In this document: positions 11,945 to 25,003 of the stretch, one piece after another
Layout: every line of letters starts with the position of its first letter
Position numbering within the stretch: position 1 is the first letter of the stretch
DNA from: Silene latifolia
Lineage: Eukaryota; Streptophyta; Magnoliopsida; Caryophyllales; Caryophyllaceae
Direction of reading: 5' to 3'
DNA: 64,000 nt
Assembly: GCF_048544455.1 (NCBI RefSeq)
Contig: NC_133528.1
Span: 51,202,293 to 51,266,292, forward strand
Translations under genes and position numbers: made by a program
Notes under the pieces: generated by a model
The model's input: the letters and a program-made list of their open reading frames with translations, nothing else
What the model was told of the DNA's origin: nothing
Database searches by the model: none

Positions 11945-14014
11945 TTGTTGTAACAGTATTATCAAAATAAAACGTATTCTACACTGCGAAAAGAAGAAAA
12001 ATATAATAAGCATTCTCATCGTTATGATTTTAGTCTAATGCAATGATGTTATAACGCGAAGGCTCTAGCATTTATACAATTGACCTCCCTCAAGAATTAT
12101 ATAAATGATCCCAAGACTCAATTATCTGTAAATTGATAAGCCAACCTTTTGGCTAATTCTACTGTTAGAATTATTGGTCGATAAATTTCTGTAAATTCTA
12201 TCTTTAGTCCATCATAATCACGAGAAACTCTTCGGATTATAATGTTGAGGTAAACTAAGTCAACACAAACTACTTATCCAACGTAGAAGGGGTCATATGG
12301 AGAGTAAGGTCCCATATGCCTACCGACGAAGAAGAGATTCATAGCTGTTTGCCCTTATAAAGACTAGTCTCAATTTCAGATTTAGAGGAAGATCCCATCA
12401 ACTTTATTTTAATTCATTTTAAGTGAACTAATATATAGCATGCGAGATTGAATAAACTAAGGTGATGGCTTAAAAATGTGTGACATCTGTATGTCTATGA
12501 AAACTAACATTCAACCTATATGAGTCAATTTTCATGCATTTTAGTAGTAGGTGGTTTGGTTTAGGCGGAATATGATGCACTAACTATCATGTGAATGAAA
12601 AGTAATAAGAATGGAAAACGTAAAAGCAAAAATAAAGTCCTAGTGTGGCCTATCTACCAAAATGAACATAAATACAATTTTGGAATCCATCCTTGGACCC
12701 GAGAAGCTTGTCTTGATGTTCCATCTTGGTCCATGTAGCGGGAGTGAGCAATCCAATCTCCATCTTTAGTCTTCTTTAAAAATTACAATTAAAATTACAA
12801 AATAAACCTATTTACATTCTAATTTCAAAACATAATACTTAAAGAAAATAAAAGGAGATTTGAGATCTCAAATTACATAAAAAATTATGCTTCCATCATT
12901 ACGAAAACATAATTTAACTAAGGCCACACTAGGTATTACAAATTACAACCGATTGCAAAAATACGTAAATTAAACCATTCAACAAAACATTCAACTAAAT
13001 AAAAAATACATCAACTAATAAATTAAACATTCAAGACATAATTCCTTAATTATGTAGAGTAATTTATCCAAACCATCTATTTAAATGATCAAATTATGTG
13101 ACAATTCCTCAATTACTCACAATAATTTTAATCTTAATACATATTAATCTTGTAATATGAATTAATCCAACATCATTTTAAACTTCTTTAAAATAATTAG
13201 GTATCTAAAAATTGTGAACTTCTTCACAACAATTAATCATACATTATTAATTTAATGTATAATCAATATTGGCCAAAACAAAACAAACAAAAACCAAAAA
13301 AAAATTCCTTTTTTTTTCTTTTTGGTCTCGGCAAAACAGGAAAAAACAAGAAATTTTTTTTTCTTTTTCCAGCTCTCGACATAATGCCAAAAATAAACCC
13401 AAAACAGAAACCCTTTTTATCTCGGCATTTCTGCAAAAACCGAAACAAAAAGAGAATTTTTTTTTTTTATTTCGGCAATTGCCCAAAAAAACCGAAAGTT
13501 TTTTTTTCTTTTTGACTCGGCAAAACTGAAAGAAAAAAAAAACAGTTTCCCTATTTTTTCTTGCGGCATTATGCCCAAAATCAAAAACATAATTTTTTCG
13601 AAAACAACCCAATTAATAATGAACAAGTTTGTTTAAAGTGGCTACTAGAACAAGATTGGCATAATCATCAATATTAATGAATCATGATCTTAAACAACAA
13701 TTTAATCATATATGCCAAAAACTATATAGCAAAAACAAAAATCATCATTAATCAAAACAATTCCATTTACATTTCAATTTAATTCTTATTAAATCAAAAC
13801 ATCTACAAATTTATTATATTATCATCTTAACCTATTAAAACAATAATATGAATAAATCAAATGGAATCAAAACAACAAAACAAAAAAAACTTTCGGCTGA
13901 AAAAAAAAATTAAATCGGCAGAAATTTTTTTTTCAAAACAGCCGCACCTTTTTTTTTTCTTCAAATTTGTTCAAATCCATTTATGAAAATCATCAAAAAT
14001 AATTTCGTGGCCTT
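11945..14014 (-). other. copia-1a leader (5' untranslated region)
   Basis: About 2 kb of AT-rich DNA between the primer binding site and gag. Runs of A and T of 8-11 bases cluster at 13290-13560 and produce meaningless Lys/Phe-rich frames on both strands. It aligns closely with the copia-1b leader at 37456-39527. I see no gene. Confidence 0.7.
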
Positions 14015-14027
14015 GGCTCTGATACCA
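14015..14027 (-). other. copia-1a primer binding site (initiator tRNA-Met type)
   Basis: The minus strand reads TGGTATCAGAGCC, the standard plant retrotransposon site complementary to the 3' end of initiator tRNA-Met. It sits 2 bp from the LTR edge and fixes both the LTR boundary and the orientation. Confidence 0.9.
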
Positions 14028-14029
14028 CT

Positions 14030-15134
14030 TGTAGGAATTATCGGTATACTTCCTTTAAGAAATTACGGATTATAACGAAATTATAATTATGAATACGAGT
14101 CATAAATGAAATAGCATAAACAAAATAGAGAGATTAAGAAATAACCTTTGGTCCTAGCAAAATTGGCCTAAGAACAATATCGAAATCGATATTCTCCTAT
14201 TAGTTGCACCCAAGATGCTCCGAGAAATACCCCTCAAATTGCTAGAATGAGATCCCTAAATTCACTAATTAATTTAGGGTTTTGTGTTTTGTTTTTTATG
14301 AGAGAATATTAGGTCAAAAGAGAAGTCCCAAAATGATCTCCCTCCTACCCTATTATAACCGAAAAAGGGAGAGAAAAATGGGAGATATTTTTTCCTTCTT
14401 TTCTTGTTTTGACCACCGAAATAATAAGGAGGATTATCTCCTTATTTTCAGTTTTTCCACCTACCAAAAATAAGGTGATTAAATCTTCTTATTTTTGGTA
14501 GTTTACAAAATGTATATAAAGTGTATAATTTCTAAATTGTCATTTAATTTATTCCGTATTAATAAGTCTACACACAACAGCTTGCAGTCGAGTTATTAAT
14601 ACTGGTCTGTAATAATTTATTATGACAATCTCGTATAATATATACTTTAACTATAAATATCGCATATTTATAATTAGCTAATTAAATGTAACCGATTACG
14701 TTTAATTACGAATTTACATCTTAATTCGTTTAATCTAACATTATATACATTAATTAAATACAACATATTATATTCAATTTACGAATTGACAGTTAATTCG
14801 TTTCAGCTAATATTATTTAATTGTATTAAATAATCGTCTCATCAACACATTGACTAACTGTTTAGTCAAATACATGGACTAACCTTTTAGTCATATAAGG
14901 CATCAATGTGATTACATTTTCATAATCACATCTCTCAAACACATCCTTTAGGTGTGACTTTTAGGGACCAGTTGATCACCGCCATCAGTATGATAATAAC
15001 GTCAAACTTTCCAGCAAGCCAACTGTTATTAGGTAATCGTTAATCAACTGATAAAATACAAATTATACCCTTGTGAACCTATAAGAGATTTATAAATGTT
15101 ATCACACTAATTGTGGAAGACACAAGCTTCAACA
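14030..15134 (-). repeat. copia-1a 5' LTR, complete
   Basis: It runs from TGTAGGAATT to ...TTCAACA, 1105 bp, with TG...CA ends on both strands. It matches 39543-40646 closely. It is followed directly by gypsy reverse transcriptase sequence starting ATTAC. That join is repeated after the copia-1b LTR. Confidence 0.88.
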
Positions 15135-17104
15135 ATTACCACATACTCATAATGGCCATACCTCGATGTGAAAGTTGTCTTTGGTATGTCCACCTTATTA
15201 ATCTTCACCTGATGGTACCCCGACCTCCAATCAATCTTGGAAAAGACTGATGCACCACTCAACTGATCAAACAGGTCATCTATCCTTGGCAAAGGATACT
15301 TGTTCTTCACCGTCACTCGGTTCAGCTCCCTGTAGTCTATGCACAACCTCAAGCTCCCATCTTTCTTCTTCACAAAAAGAACTGGTGCTCCCTACGGTGA
15401 TACACTAGGTCTAATGTATCCCTTCTCTATCAGATCATCTAAGTGTTCCTGAACTCCTTCATCTCTTTAAGACCCATCTGGTACGGTGCCTTAGAGATTG
15501 GCCCAGTCCCCGGTTTCAACTCAACCGTGAAATCTATCTCCCTCTTCGGTGGCAACCCCGGAATCTCCTCTGGAAAGACATCTGCAAACTCACCCACCAC
15601 TGGTATCTGATCAACCGTCGGACTCTCTATCCGGTCATCTCTCACATGGCACAAGATCAAAGGACATCCCTTCCTCATATAGGACTTCAAGGTCACAGCT
15701 GCAATCAACTTAACTTTGGGTTTGACCACAAACCCACGATAAAACACACTTACGCCCTTAGGACCTCTCAAAGACACTTTCTTTTGATGACAGTCTATCT
15801 TAGCTTTGTACTTTCCCAACCAATCCATCCCGACTATCATCTCAAAATCATCAAAAGGAAACTCTAGCAAGTCCACAGGTAGATCAACTTGCCCAACTAT
15901 CATAGATACATCCCTATACAACCTCCCACATGATACAGACTCACCCGAAGGTATAAAAAATTTCTCACTTACAGACTCATATACCCTCAAACCCAACCGT
16001 TTAACATGACTCGAAGATACAAACGACTGAGATGCCCCCGAATCAAACAAAACAAAGGTATGAATACCGTTAACAACAAAAGTACCAGTGATAACATGTG
16101 CATCGTCCTCAGCTGCTTTCTTGTCCATCATGAACAGCTTTCCACTGGTCTTATGTCCACCTCCCTGGACAGTACTGGCTGATGTGGTCGGTTTAGCACC
16201 CGGCCCCTGATTGTTGTTGTTGTTCGTAGCTGGTTTCTGATAGGAATTACCGCCATTGCGGTTACCTCCACACTGGTATCTCTGACCTCCCCGGTTAGAC
16301 CATGACCCAGTCGGTCTATTGCTTGCATAACTATGTGCCGGCCCCTGAGAATAGCTCCCTTGAGCTGATCTCTGAAAAGCTCCAGGTACACTCGTGCACT
16401 CAAGTCTCTTGTGGCCTACACTGCCACAGCCATAACAGGTCATCCCCTAACTACCACTACCACTCATACGGCCACGCCCAAAGGAATCCCCGGCACTGAA
16501 CCCTGACCCAGAAGAAAACGCTCTAGCCTGATTGTGGTTGCCTTTCTTGCGGCTAGATTGGCCACCACCTTCACTCTCAGCCTTTCTTTTCTCAACCACT
16601 CTCTCCTGAGCCATCTCCACCAACCTCTCAGCTCTTCCAGCCCTCTCGTAAGCTTCCTTAACATCAGTAAGGACTCCCACGGGTAACTTGTCCATGATCT
16701 TGGGAGTCAACCCCCTCTCAAACCTCAGCGCTAGGTTCTCCTCACTCAAACCCATGTCCTCAGCATACCTAGACTTCTCATTAAACTGTTTGTAGTACTC
16801 AGCCACCCACATATCGGATGTCATCCTAAACCCATCAAACTCCTCCCTCAGCTTACTCCTCACATGCTCAGGTACAAACTCGTTCCTCATAGCCCTCCGA
16901 AACTCTTCCCAAGGTATATCAGGTAAGCCCTGCTTCGTATACATCTCTCTAGCACTCACTTTCACATTGTCCCACCACTCACCAGCCGCTTCCCTCAGGT
17001 AGAACGCAGCTTGTTCTACTCTCATCTCATCAGGACAGTGTACCAGGTCTAGTATGTTCTCCATCTCACGATGCCAGTTGTCAAGAAGGTTTGGCTCCCC
17101 GGTC
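15135..17104 (-). pseudogene. Gypsy B: reverse transcriptase to gag, integrase missing, first part
   Basis: It begins inside RT at the point matching about 4850 of gypsy A and runs through protease and the CCHC knuckle (CYGCGSVGHKRLEC, about 16400-16440) into gag. Copia-2 then interrupts it. The frame is broken by TGG-to-TAG changes at 16444-16446 and near 15392, and by a 1-bp deletion near 15449. Apart from these it is close to gypsy A over the shared stretch. The 5' end of its gag resumes at 25991. Confidence 0.87.
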
Positions 17105-18094
17105 TGAAAGGTAATATCCGTATAAAACCCTTTCTTTATAGGATTATAACGCAAAAATTATATGTAGTTTATAGTCATAAAACGAAAATAACAAGAAAAC
17201 GACAAAGATATAGAAATAACCTTCGGTCCTAGTGCAAAAGGCAATGAGAGATCAAGTTAGATCTCCTCCTAATCGTTGCACCCAAGATGTCCGAGTAATG
17301 CCCTAGTGCTAGAGAGAATCCCCTAATTGCCTTGCAATATCGAGGGGATTGTTTTGTGAGTTTGTGTTGGATGAGAGATCCGGGATTCAGGAGGCACAAT
17401 TCCCAAAACCCTAATTATTTTAGCAAAATGAATTAGGTTAGACAAGAGGAGAAAACTCTCCTTTTGTCTATGCATGTCTCGGCCAAACCGAGTGAGAGGA
17501 GCCCTAATGGGCTTTTCATTTTCTCTTCACTTAAACTCGTGGTCCGGTCCATAGCTCGCTAAGTGTATACGACGCGGTTTCATTATAAACTGTTATCGGT
17601 TATCGGAAATTAAGGCATCAACTAATAATACGGGTTAGTTGAATTATTAATACATGTCCGACAAAACAGTATTGTATAATTATATTCAATATACATTTAA
17701 TTAAATATAAAACGCTTATATTTAATTTTACGAATTAACTGGTTAGTTCGCCTTTAGCACATGATATTTAATCCGTATTAAATATAATATCTCAACATCC
17801 CATATTAGACTAATTACTAGTCAAATAACTCGGACTAATCGGTTAGTCAAAATTGGCATCTATATGATCGTATTTTTTCATACCGTCACATTACTCAAAA
17901 CGTATCCTATAGGTGTGACTTTTAGGGACCAGTTGATCACCGCCATCTCGTATGACAATAACGTCAAACTTATCTAGCAAGCCAACCGTTATTGATAAAC
18001 GTGGATCAATTGATTATGATACAAAGTATACCCTTTGATCCTTTTAGAGATTTATAAGTCCTTGCACTAACCGTTAAGGACACCAACCCCAACA
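17105..18094 (-). repeat. copia-2 3' LTR
   Basis: It runs from TGAAAGGTAA to ...ACCCCAACA. It is 990 bp against 987 bp at 25004-25990. The only differences I find lie in the last 260 bp (from about 17838). Confidence 0.92.
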
Positions 18095-18955
18095 AGCTCC
18101 CACTTGTCCGTACAAGTGTATGTGCAATGACGTTATCCGCACTAACCGGAGGACACAAGCTCCAACAAACTCCCACTTGTCCGTACAAGTGTATGTGCGA
18201 TAACCGATTCTCATATTCATTTAAAATTTCTCCCACTCAATGTAAAACAATTTGCAGATCGGGATCCACAAAGGTCGTATTTTTACAATCGATCCGGATC
18301 TAGAGTGGTTTCCCGACTAGAGAGTAACTTAAGCGATAAAACGAATCCGTATCCGAGCATGGCCATGCATTTCGATTCTGACTCCTTGAGTGGCCCCGAG
18401 AAATATCGAGTACTGATAAAGGCTGAATATTTCCTTCAACTCGAACTCCTTCCGATCTAAGCACAGCATGAAATGACCTAGAAACAATCTACTTGGCCCC
18501 CTGTTACGGATGACCGTGAGAAAGAAACCAAAGTCACCCAAAATCGGCCTTAGTCTCAAGAGACAGTCGATAGTCAAAAGAATCGACTCTTAGGATCACC
18601 ATGGAAGTCCTATCCACGACCGGGCACCGAATGTTATAAAACATTTAGGACTCCACGTCGATGTCACAATTGTGTCCTACGAAATATCCGTATAAATCGC
18701 CTCTCGTGATTGGTCACCAACTTGTTGACTTATGGCTAGTTGAACCCACCATCAACCAACGTCACAAAATAATTGCGAGTTATCACTCATGTGGGCAATT
18801 AAGGACTAAAAAATATAATGTTCGTTCAATTCACTTTGTGGTGTTCAAAATTTGTCGTACAAATCCACATGAAAAAACAATATATATATAAAAATATCAA
18901 AACGATGATGTTGTATAGAGTACAAAAGCGAATGAATCTAATCCATAAAAGAGTA
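18095..18955 (-). other. copia-2 3' untranslated region with a duplicated LTR-end/polypurine cassette
   Basis: The tract CTCCCACTTGTCCGTACAAG occurs twice, at 18097 and 18172 (75 bp apart). Each copy is preceded by an LTR-like end (CCCAACA and CTCCAACA). The second copy is followed by the normal 3' UTR. The rest is non-coding and similar to the copia-1 3' UTR. Confidence 0.75.
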
Positions 18956-21900
18956 CTACAACTTAGGAACACGTTTAATTCCCATGGAATTAACGTGCCC
19001 TTCATGCTTATCTTGTCGTAATGCTTTAGTGAGAGGATCTGCTATGTTATCATCTCTAGCAATCTTTTCTATCACTACTTCCTTTTGCTCCACGTAATCC
19101 CGGATTAGATGAGCTTTCCGTTGTACATGTCTAGACTTGTTGCTAGACTTTGGCTCCTTAGCTTGGAAGATGGCTCCACTATTGTCGCAATAGATGGTGA
19201 TCGGGTCATTCGAACTAGGCACTACAGATAGCCCATGTAAGAATTGACGCATCCATATCGCTTCCTTTGTAGCTTCGGACGCGGCATAGTACTCGGACTC
19301 GGTCGTAGAATCTCTTTGTAACAGTTTGTTTCGAACTCTTCCGGTGATCACAGCGCCATTAAGAGTAAAAACGAATCCGATCGAGATTTCGAGTCATCAC
19401 GATCCGTTTGGAAGCTAGCATCTGCGTAACGATTCTTGCGCATAGCTTTTGAGAGCCTCCATAAGTCAATGCCCAATCTTTAGTCCTCCGTAGGTACTTA
19501 AGAATGTTCTTGACAACCAACCAATGTGATTCACCGGATCTTTGTTGGAATCGACTTGTCATACTCAATGCATATGCCACATCCGGACGTGTGCATATCA
19601 TGGCATACATGATTGATCCTATAGCCGAAGCATAAGGAATCTGGGTCATGCGCTCTTTCTCTTCCGGTGTCTCGGTGCCGAGACTTGCTCAAATGCACCC
19701 CGGAGACATAGGAAGGAACCCTTCTTGGAGTTAGTCATCTTTGAATCTCTCTAGGACTTTGTCTATGTAAGACTCTGATCGAGAGATAGCATCCGTCGTG
19801 ATCTATCTCGATAGATACGGATGCCTAGAATTCTTTGTGCCTCTCCCGGATCTTTCATCTGGAAATGGTTTTTCAACCATACTTTCACCGAAGTTAAGAG
19901 AGGTATGTCATTCCCAATCGGGAGTATGTCGTCAACATACAATATTAGGAAGACAATCTTGCTCCCACTCGACTTGATATATAGACATGGTTCCTCGATC
20001 GATCGAGTAAATCCATTTTCTTTTATCACTTGGTCGAAGCGATGATTCCAACTCCTTGATGCTTGCTTAAGTCCATAAATGGAACGCTTAAGCTTGCACA
20101 CTTTCTTAGGATGTCTTTGGATCGATGAAACCTTCGGGTTGTACCATGTACAACTCTTCCTCCAAAAAACCGTTTAAGAAGGCGGTTTTCACGTCCATTT
20201 GCCAAATTTCATAGTCATGAAAAGCGGCAATCGCTAAGATAATCCGAATGGAACGCAGCATGACTACGGGTGCAAAAATCTCATCGTAGTGCAAACCTGG
20301 CACTTGGGTGAAACCTTTAGCAACTAGTCGTGCTTTGTAGATATCTTGTTGACCTTCCACAGAATGCTTTATCTTGTAAAGCCATTTGCATTGAAGGGGA
20401 CGAACCTTAAAGGGTAAGTCAACAAGATCCCACACATTGTTCTCATACATAGAGTCCATCTCGGATTGCATGGCCTCAAGCCATAGCTTTGAGTCGAAAC
20501 TAGTCATGGCACCTTTATAGGTTGCGGGTTCACTACTCGTTAAGAGTAGAACGTCGTCTATATCATGTTCCTCGACCATACCAATGTATATCATGCGGAG
20601 GAATAGAGACTCTTCCCGACCTCCTAGGTTCCTCGGGAATATTCACCGCAGCCGGGATTGAAGGAATTGGTTCCTCCAATGGTTGCTCGGTGTTTGGTTT
20701 TGGAATCTCCGACAGGTCGAAGGTTCTATCACTCTTTGCATTCTCGAGAAATTCCTTCTCTAAGAATGTCGCACTAGCCGCAACAAAAACACGTTGTTCG
20801 GTTGGCGAATAGAAGTAATGACCACGTGTTCCTTTAGGATAACCTATAAAGTATGTCTTGACCGATCGCGGGCCGAGCTTATCTTTAGGTCTCCACTTGA
20901 CATAAGCCTCGCAGCCCCAAACCCGTATAAAGGACAAGTTAGGGACCGTTCCCTTCCATAGTTCATATGGAGTCTTGTCAACAGATTTAGACGGACTTCG
21001 GTTAAGTATTAGAAAACGGTGACAAAAGAGCATAACCCCATAATGAATCAGTTAAAACCGTGTGACTCATCATGGATCGAACCATATCAAGTAGTGTTCG
21101 ATTTCTCCGTTCGGACACACCATTCAATTGAGGTGTTCCGGTGGAGTTAAATCGTAGGGCGATCCTACAGTCTTTAAGGTGTTGATCAAACTCGTGAGAA
21201 AGATACTCGCCACCACGATCTGAACGTAGTGTTTTTATCTTTCTACCAAGTAGGTTCTGTACCCTATTTTGGTATTCTTTGAATTTCTCAAAGGATTCAC
21301 TTTTGTGCTTCATTAAGTAGACATAGCCATATCTACTTAAATCATCCGTGAAAGTGATGAAATACCTATAGCCTTCTCGTGCGGTGATTGACATAGGACC
21401 ACATACATCCGTGTGTATGAGCCCAAATAGGTCAGCAGCGCGCATTCCAACACCTTTGAAGGAAATACGAGTCATCTTACCGATGAGACATGATTCACAC
21501 GTGCCAAATGATTGAAAATCAAAGGCCGAGATAGCTCCATTTTTAATGAGCTGTTTTACGCGTTTCTCATTAATGTGTCCCATACTACGGCGAGTGCCAT
21601 AGATACGTTTGATCTTTGTCACCAACCTTTAACTTTTTATTCATTACGTGTAATATTTCGGTCGTCTGATCTAAAACATAAATTCCGTTCATGGAGACTG
21701 CCTTGCCATAAATCATATCGTGTAAAGAGAAAATGCAAGCATTATTTTCTATTACAAATGAAAAACCAAGTTTGTCAAGTGCGTAAACCGAAATAATGTT
21801 TTTGGAAAGACTAGGAACATAATAGCAGTCCTATAATGACAACTCAAATCCGCTAGGAAGCTGGATCACATATGTCCCCTTTGAGATGGCAGCCACTCTT

Positions 21901-22990
21901 GCTCCATTCCCAACACGCAGGTCAACCTCACCCTTTACGAGAGGCTCGAGATTTCGGAGGCCCTGCACATGATTACACAGATGAGAACCACAACCAGTAT
22001 CTAGTACCCAAGTTCCGTAACTTGCATGGTTAATCTCAATCATATGAATAAAAGTAGAAGAAGAAGACATACCAACGGGTTTAACGCGCCCGCTTTTATG
22101 TCCTCATGATAAACAGGACATGTGCGTCTCCAATGCCCAGTCTTGTGGCAGTGATGGCATTCCATGTTTTCATTCTTGCTCTTTGTCGTGCCTGATGAGG
22201 TGCTCGACTCACCAGGCCCACTCTTACCTGAGCCCGACTTCTTGAACTTCGCCTTACCTACTGCTAGGTTTGCCTGAGCTTTGCCCTTACCCTTTCCCTT
22301 GTTTGTCACAACGAGAACATCCTGTTTCATGCTCCCACTGAACTTCATGTCCTTCTCGGTCTGTACGAGGAGGGAGTGCAGTTCATGGGGAGTTTTCTTC
22401 AAATCATTCATATAGTAATTCGCTCTAAATTGCGAATAACCATCGTGGAGTGAGTGAAGAATGCGGTCAATAACAATGTTCTCGCTGATCTTACAATCAA
22501 AGGTCTCACTTTCTCGACATTCTCAATCATGCTGAGAATGTGTGGGCTAACCGGTTGGCCCTTCTGGAGTCTCGCATCAAAGAAGCGAGTGGTATGCTCA
22601 TAGGTCACGATTCTCGGTGCTTTCGAGAATTCCTTAGTGAGCGTGGTGAAAATCTTGTTTGCACCTTGGGCTATGAAGCGTTTCTGCAAATTGGGTTCCA
22701 TTGCAAAAATGAGTACGTTTTTAATCGCACCCGCTTCCAAGGCGAAATCGTTATACTTGTCGATCTCGTTAACTCCGGCCGTGGGGCCTGGGTGTGACGG
22801 CATGGGCTCAAGCAGAAATCTGAGCTTCCCGTCAGCAGCGGCAGCATTCCGTAATGCTGCCTCCCAGTCCGCGAAGTTTGATCCATCATTCTTGATCGAG
22901 TTGATGATTCATCCGATTCATGAAGATCCGAAGCCAGGACTCACGGTCCAATGTGGCACTTGGCATTGGGTCGTTCAAGTGACCAGCCAT
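18956..22990 (-). pseudogene. copia-2 gag-pol polyprotein, many frameshifts
   Basis: The start ATG is at 22988-22990 and the terminal TAG at 18956-18958. Fragments in order: gag (22408-22990, itself frameshifted near the start), CCHC knuckle CHHCHKTGHWRRTC (about 22150), protease with DTGCGS (about 22000), DDE integrase (21000-21460, with RSDRGGEY), RT (19763-20300, with YVDDILPIGND, an I-to-P type change after the YVDD box), and RNase H (18956-19351, with TTESEYYAAS and YCDNSGAIF). At least nine frame segments are needed to cover it, so it cannot encode a working polyprotein as written. Either it moved with help from an intact relative, or some of the small indels are sequencing errors. Confidence 0.87.
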
Positions 22991-24989
22991 TTGTTATTTG
23001 CAGTTAAAGAACGTGATCTACACTGAAAAAGAAAGAAAAACAAAACGAAATAAGCAACTCATCGAGGTGATTTAAGTCTATTTTAAAATTCATTTTAACA
23101 TGTAGACTCAATGCACTTGCATAATCGATCTCCCTCAAGAATGATACAAGTGATCCCAAGACTCAATTTCTGTAAATTGATAAGCCATTTTGTTTAGCTA
23201 ATTCTTAGGAAGAACTCTTGGTCGATAGATTTCCGTAAATCCTATCTATAGTCCACCATAGTCACAGGATCGTACGAGTGACCATAGTGTTGAGATAAAA
23301 TAGGTCAATCGGTTCCAACTTACCCGACGTAGAAGGGGTCATATTATGCCTACCGACGAAGAAGGGACTCATTGGAGTTTGACCTATAAAGACCGTTCTC
23401 AATTTTTGTTTATACGAGGAAGATCCCATCAACTAAATTATAATTCATATTAAGTGAACGAATAACTAGCGTTTGCGTGAATGAATTAATTTGGGTGATG
23501 GCTTAAAATCGTGTGACATGCTAATGTCATAGAAAACTAACTCGTGACCTCTATATGTGTCAGTTTTCATGCAATAATTAGGTGGTTTGGTTTTTAGGCG
23601 GAAAATGATGCATACTATCGTTACAATAAAATAAATAAATGAATGCGATACGTAAATAAAAATTCCTAGTGTGGCCTATCCTAGTAAAAAGAACAAAATA
23701 CAACTTTGGAATCCACCGCTGGACCCGAAAAGTTTGTCTTGGTGTTCCATCTTTGTCCATGTAGCGGGAGTGAGCATCCGGTCTCCATCTTTAGTCTTCT
23801 CAAAAATTACAATTTAAAATTTAGAAATATAAACCTATTTACATTCTAAATAAAAAAACTGTAATTAAAAGAAATAAAATGGAGATACGAGATCTCAAAA
23901 TACAACCAAGACCGTGTTCCATCATTACGGTAACACGTTCTACTAAGGCCACACTAAGTTACAACCGTTTGCAAAATAATTAAATACGTAATTAAAAGGC
24001 ATTCAAAACATTCAAAATATAAACAAGAACGATAAAATAAAATGCATCAACTAAAAATTAAATTTATTCGTGACATAATTCCGTAATTATGTTAAATTTT
24101 TTATCCAAACCACCAAAGATAATTAAAATTACATGACAAAACCGCTTTAGTCAAGTTAATTTTAATCCGAGATAATCCGTTACAATAAATCGTTTTAAAG
24201 TAACTTTAATTTACGTGGGTGAACCGTTTCACTAACAAGCGAGAGCATAAAAACGTTTTATGCAATAAAAAGGGCCGAAAAAAAAAACAGAAATTTTTTT
24301 TTTTTTTTTTTCTTACTGTACTGCTGTACGTGAACAGTACCAGTACCCCAAAAAAAAATTTTTTTTTTTTTTTTAAATGCTGTAAAAAAAACGGGAGCAT
24401 CAAAAAGCAAAAAAAAAATTTTACACGGCTCAAAACGTGAGCAATGAAAAATCAAAACAAAACGGTTTGATAAAACACAATTGCAATTTTAATCTAATCG
24501 GTATAGAAATCATACTACAATTGTTAATCTTCAACATATTGAAATAATTATCGGTTAAAATTACAACATGTGAAGAACGATTGAAAACAAGAGATCAAAC
24601 GATCTAAATAAAATTTTGTGGCACGCAAATCAATGCAATAAAAACAGAAAACAGGCCGAGTACAGTGAAGGCCACACGGTTTTCATAAAAAAAAACAGAT
24701 TTGCCCGAAAAAAAATTGCCACACGAAATTTTATACAATTATTTTGACCGATCTTTAACATATAGCGATGAATATCGATTACATAGACAATATGAAAAGA
24801 TTAAAAAGTAAACAATCATCACCGTGTAAACTAGACACGGATCCCAAGGCACAAAACAACAACAAAACGCAGCAAAAAAAAAAATTATTGCCGAGAAAAA
24901 AAAATTTGTGCCGTGACAAATTTTTACCCAAAAATCATCGTTTCAACAATCGTTTGATGAAAAACACATATAAAAATTTACGTGGCCTC
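22991..24989 (-). other. copia-2 leader
   Basis: AT-rich untranslated DNA. It has homopolymer blocks at 24275-24425, including two long T runs around a short GTACTGCTGTACGTGAACAG stretch. I see no gene. Confidence 0.65.
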
Positions 24990-25001
24990 GCTCTGATACC
25001 A
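24990..25001 (-). other. copia-2 primer binding site (initiator tRNA-Met type)
   Basis: The minus strand reads TGGTATCAGAGC, two bases from the LTR edge at 25004. It uses the same tRNA primer as copia-1 and the gypsy element. Confidence 0.9.
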
Positions 25002-25003
25002 CT

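Noticed and set aside
13247..13626. Lys/Phe-rich frames on both strands in the copia leaders
   Set aside because: They come from A and T homopolymers in untranslated DNA and recur with different lengths in the duplicate at 38758-39125.
14015..14027. tRNA-Met-like segments as tRNA genes
   Set aside because: Only the 3' acceptor complement is present, as primer binding sites. No cloverleaf surrounds them, and I found no tRNA or rRNA gene in the window.
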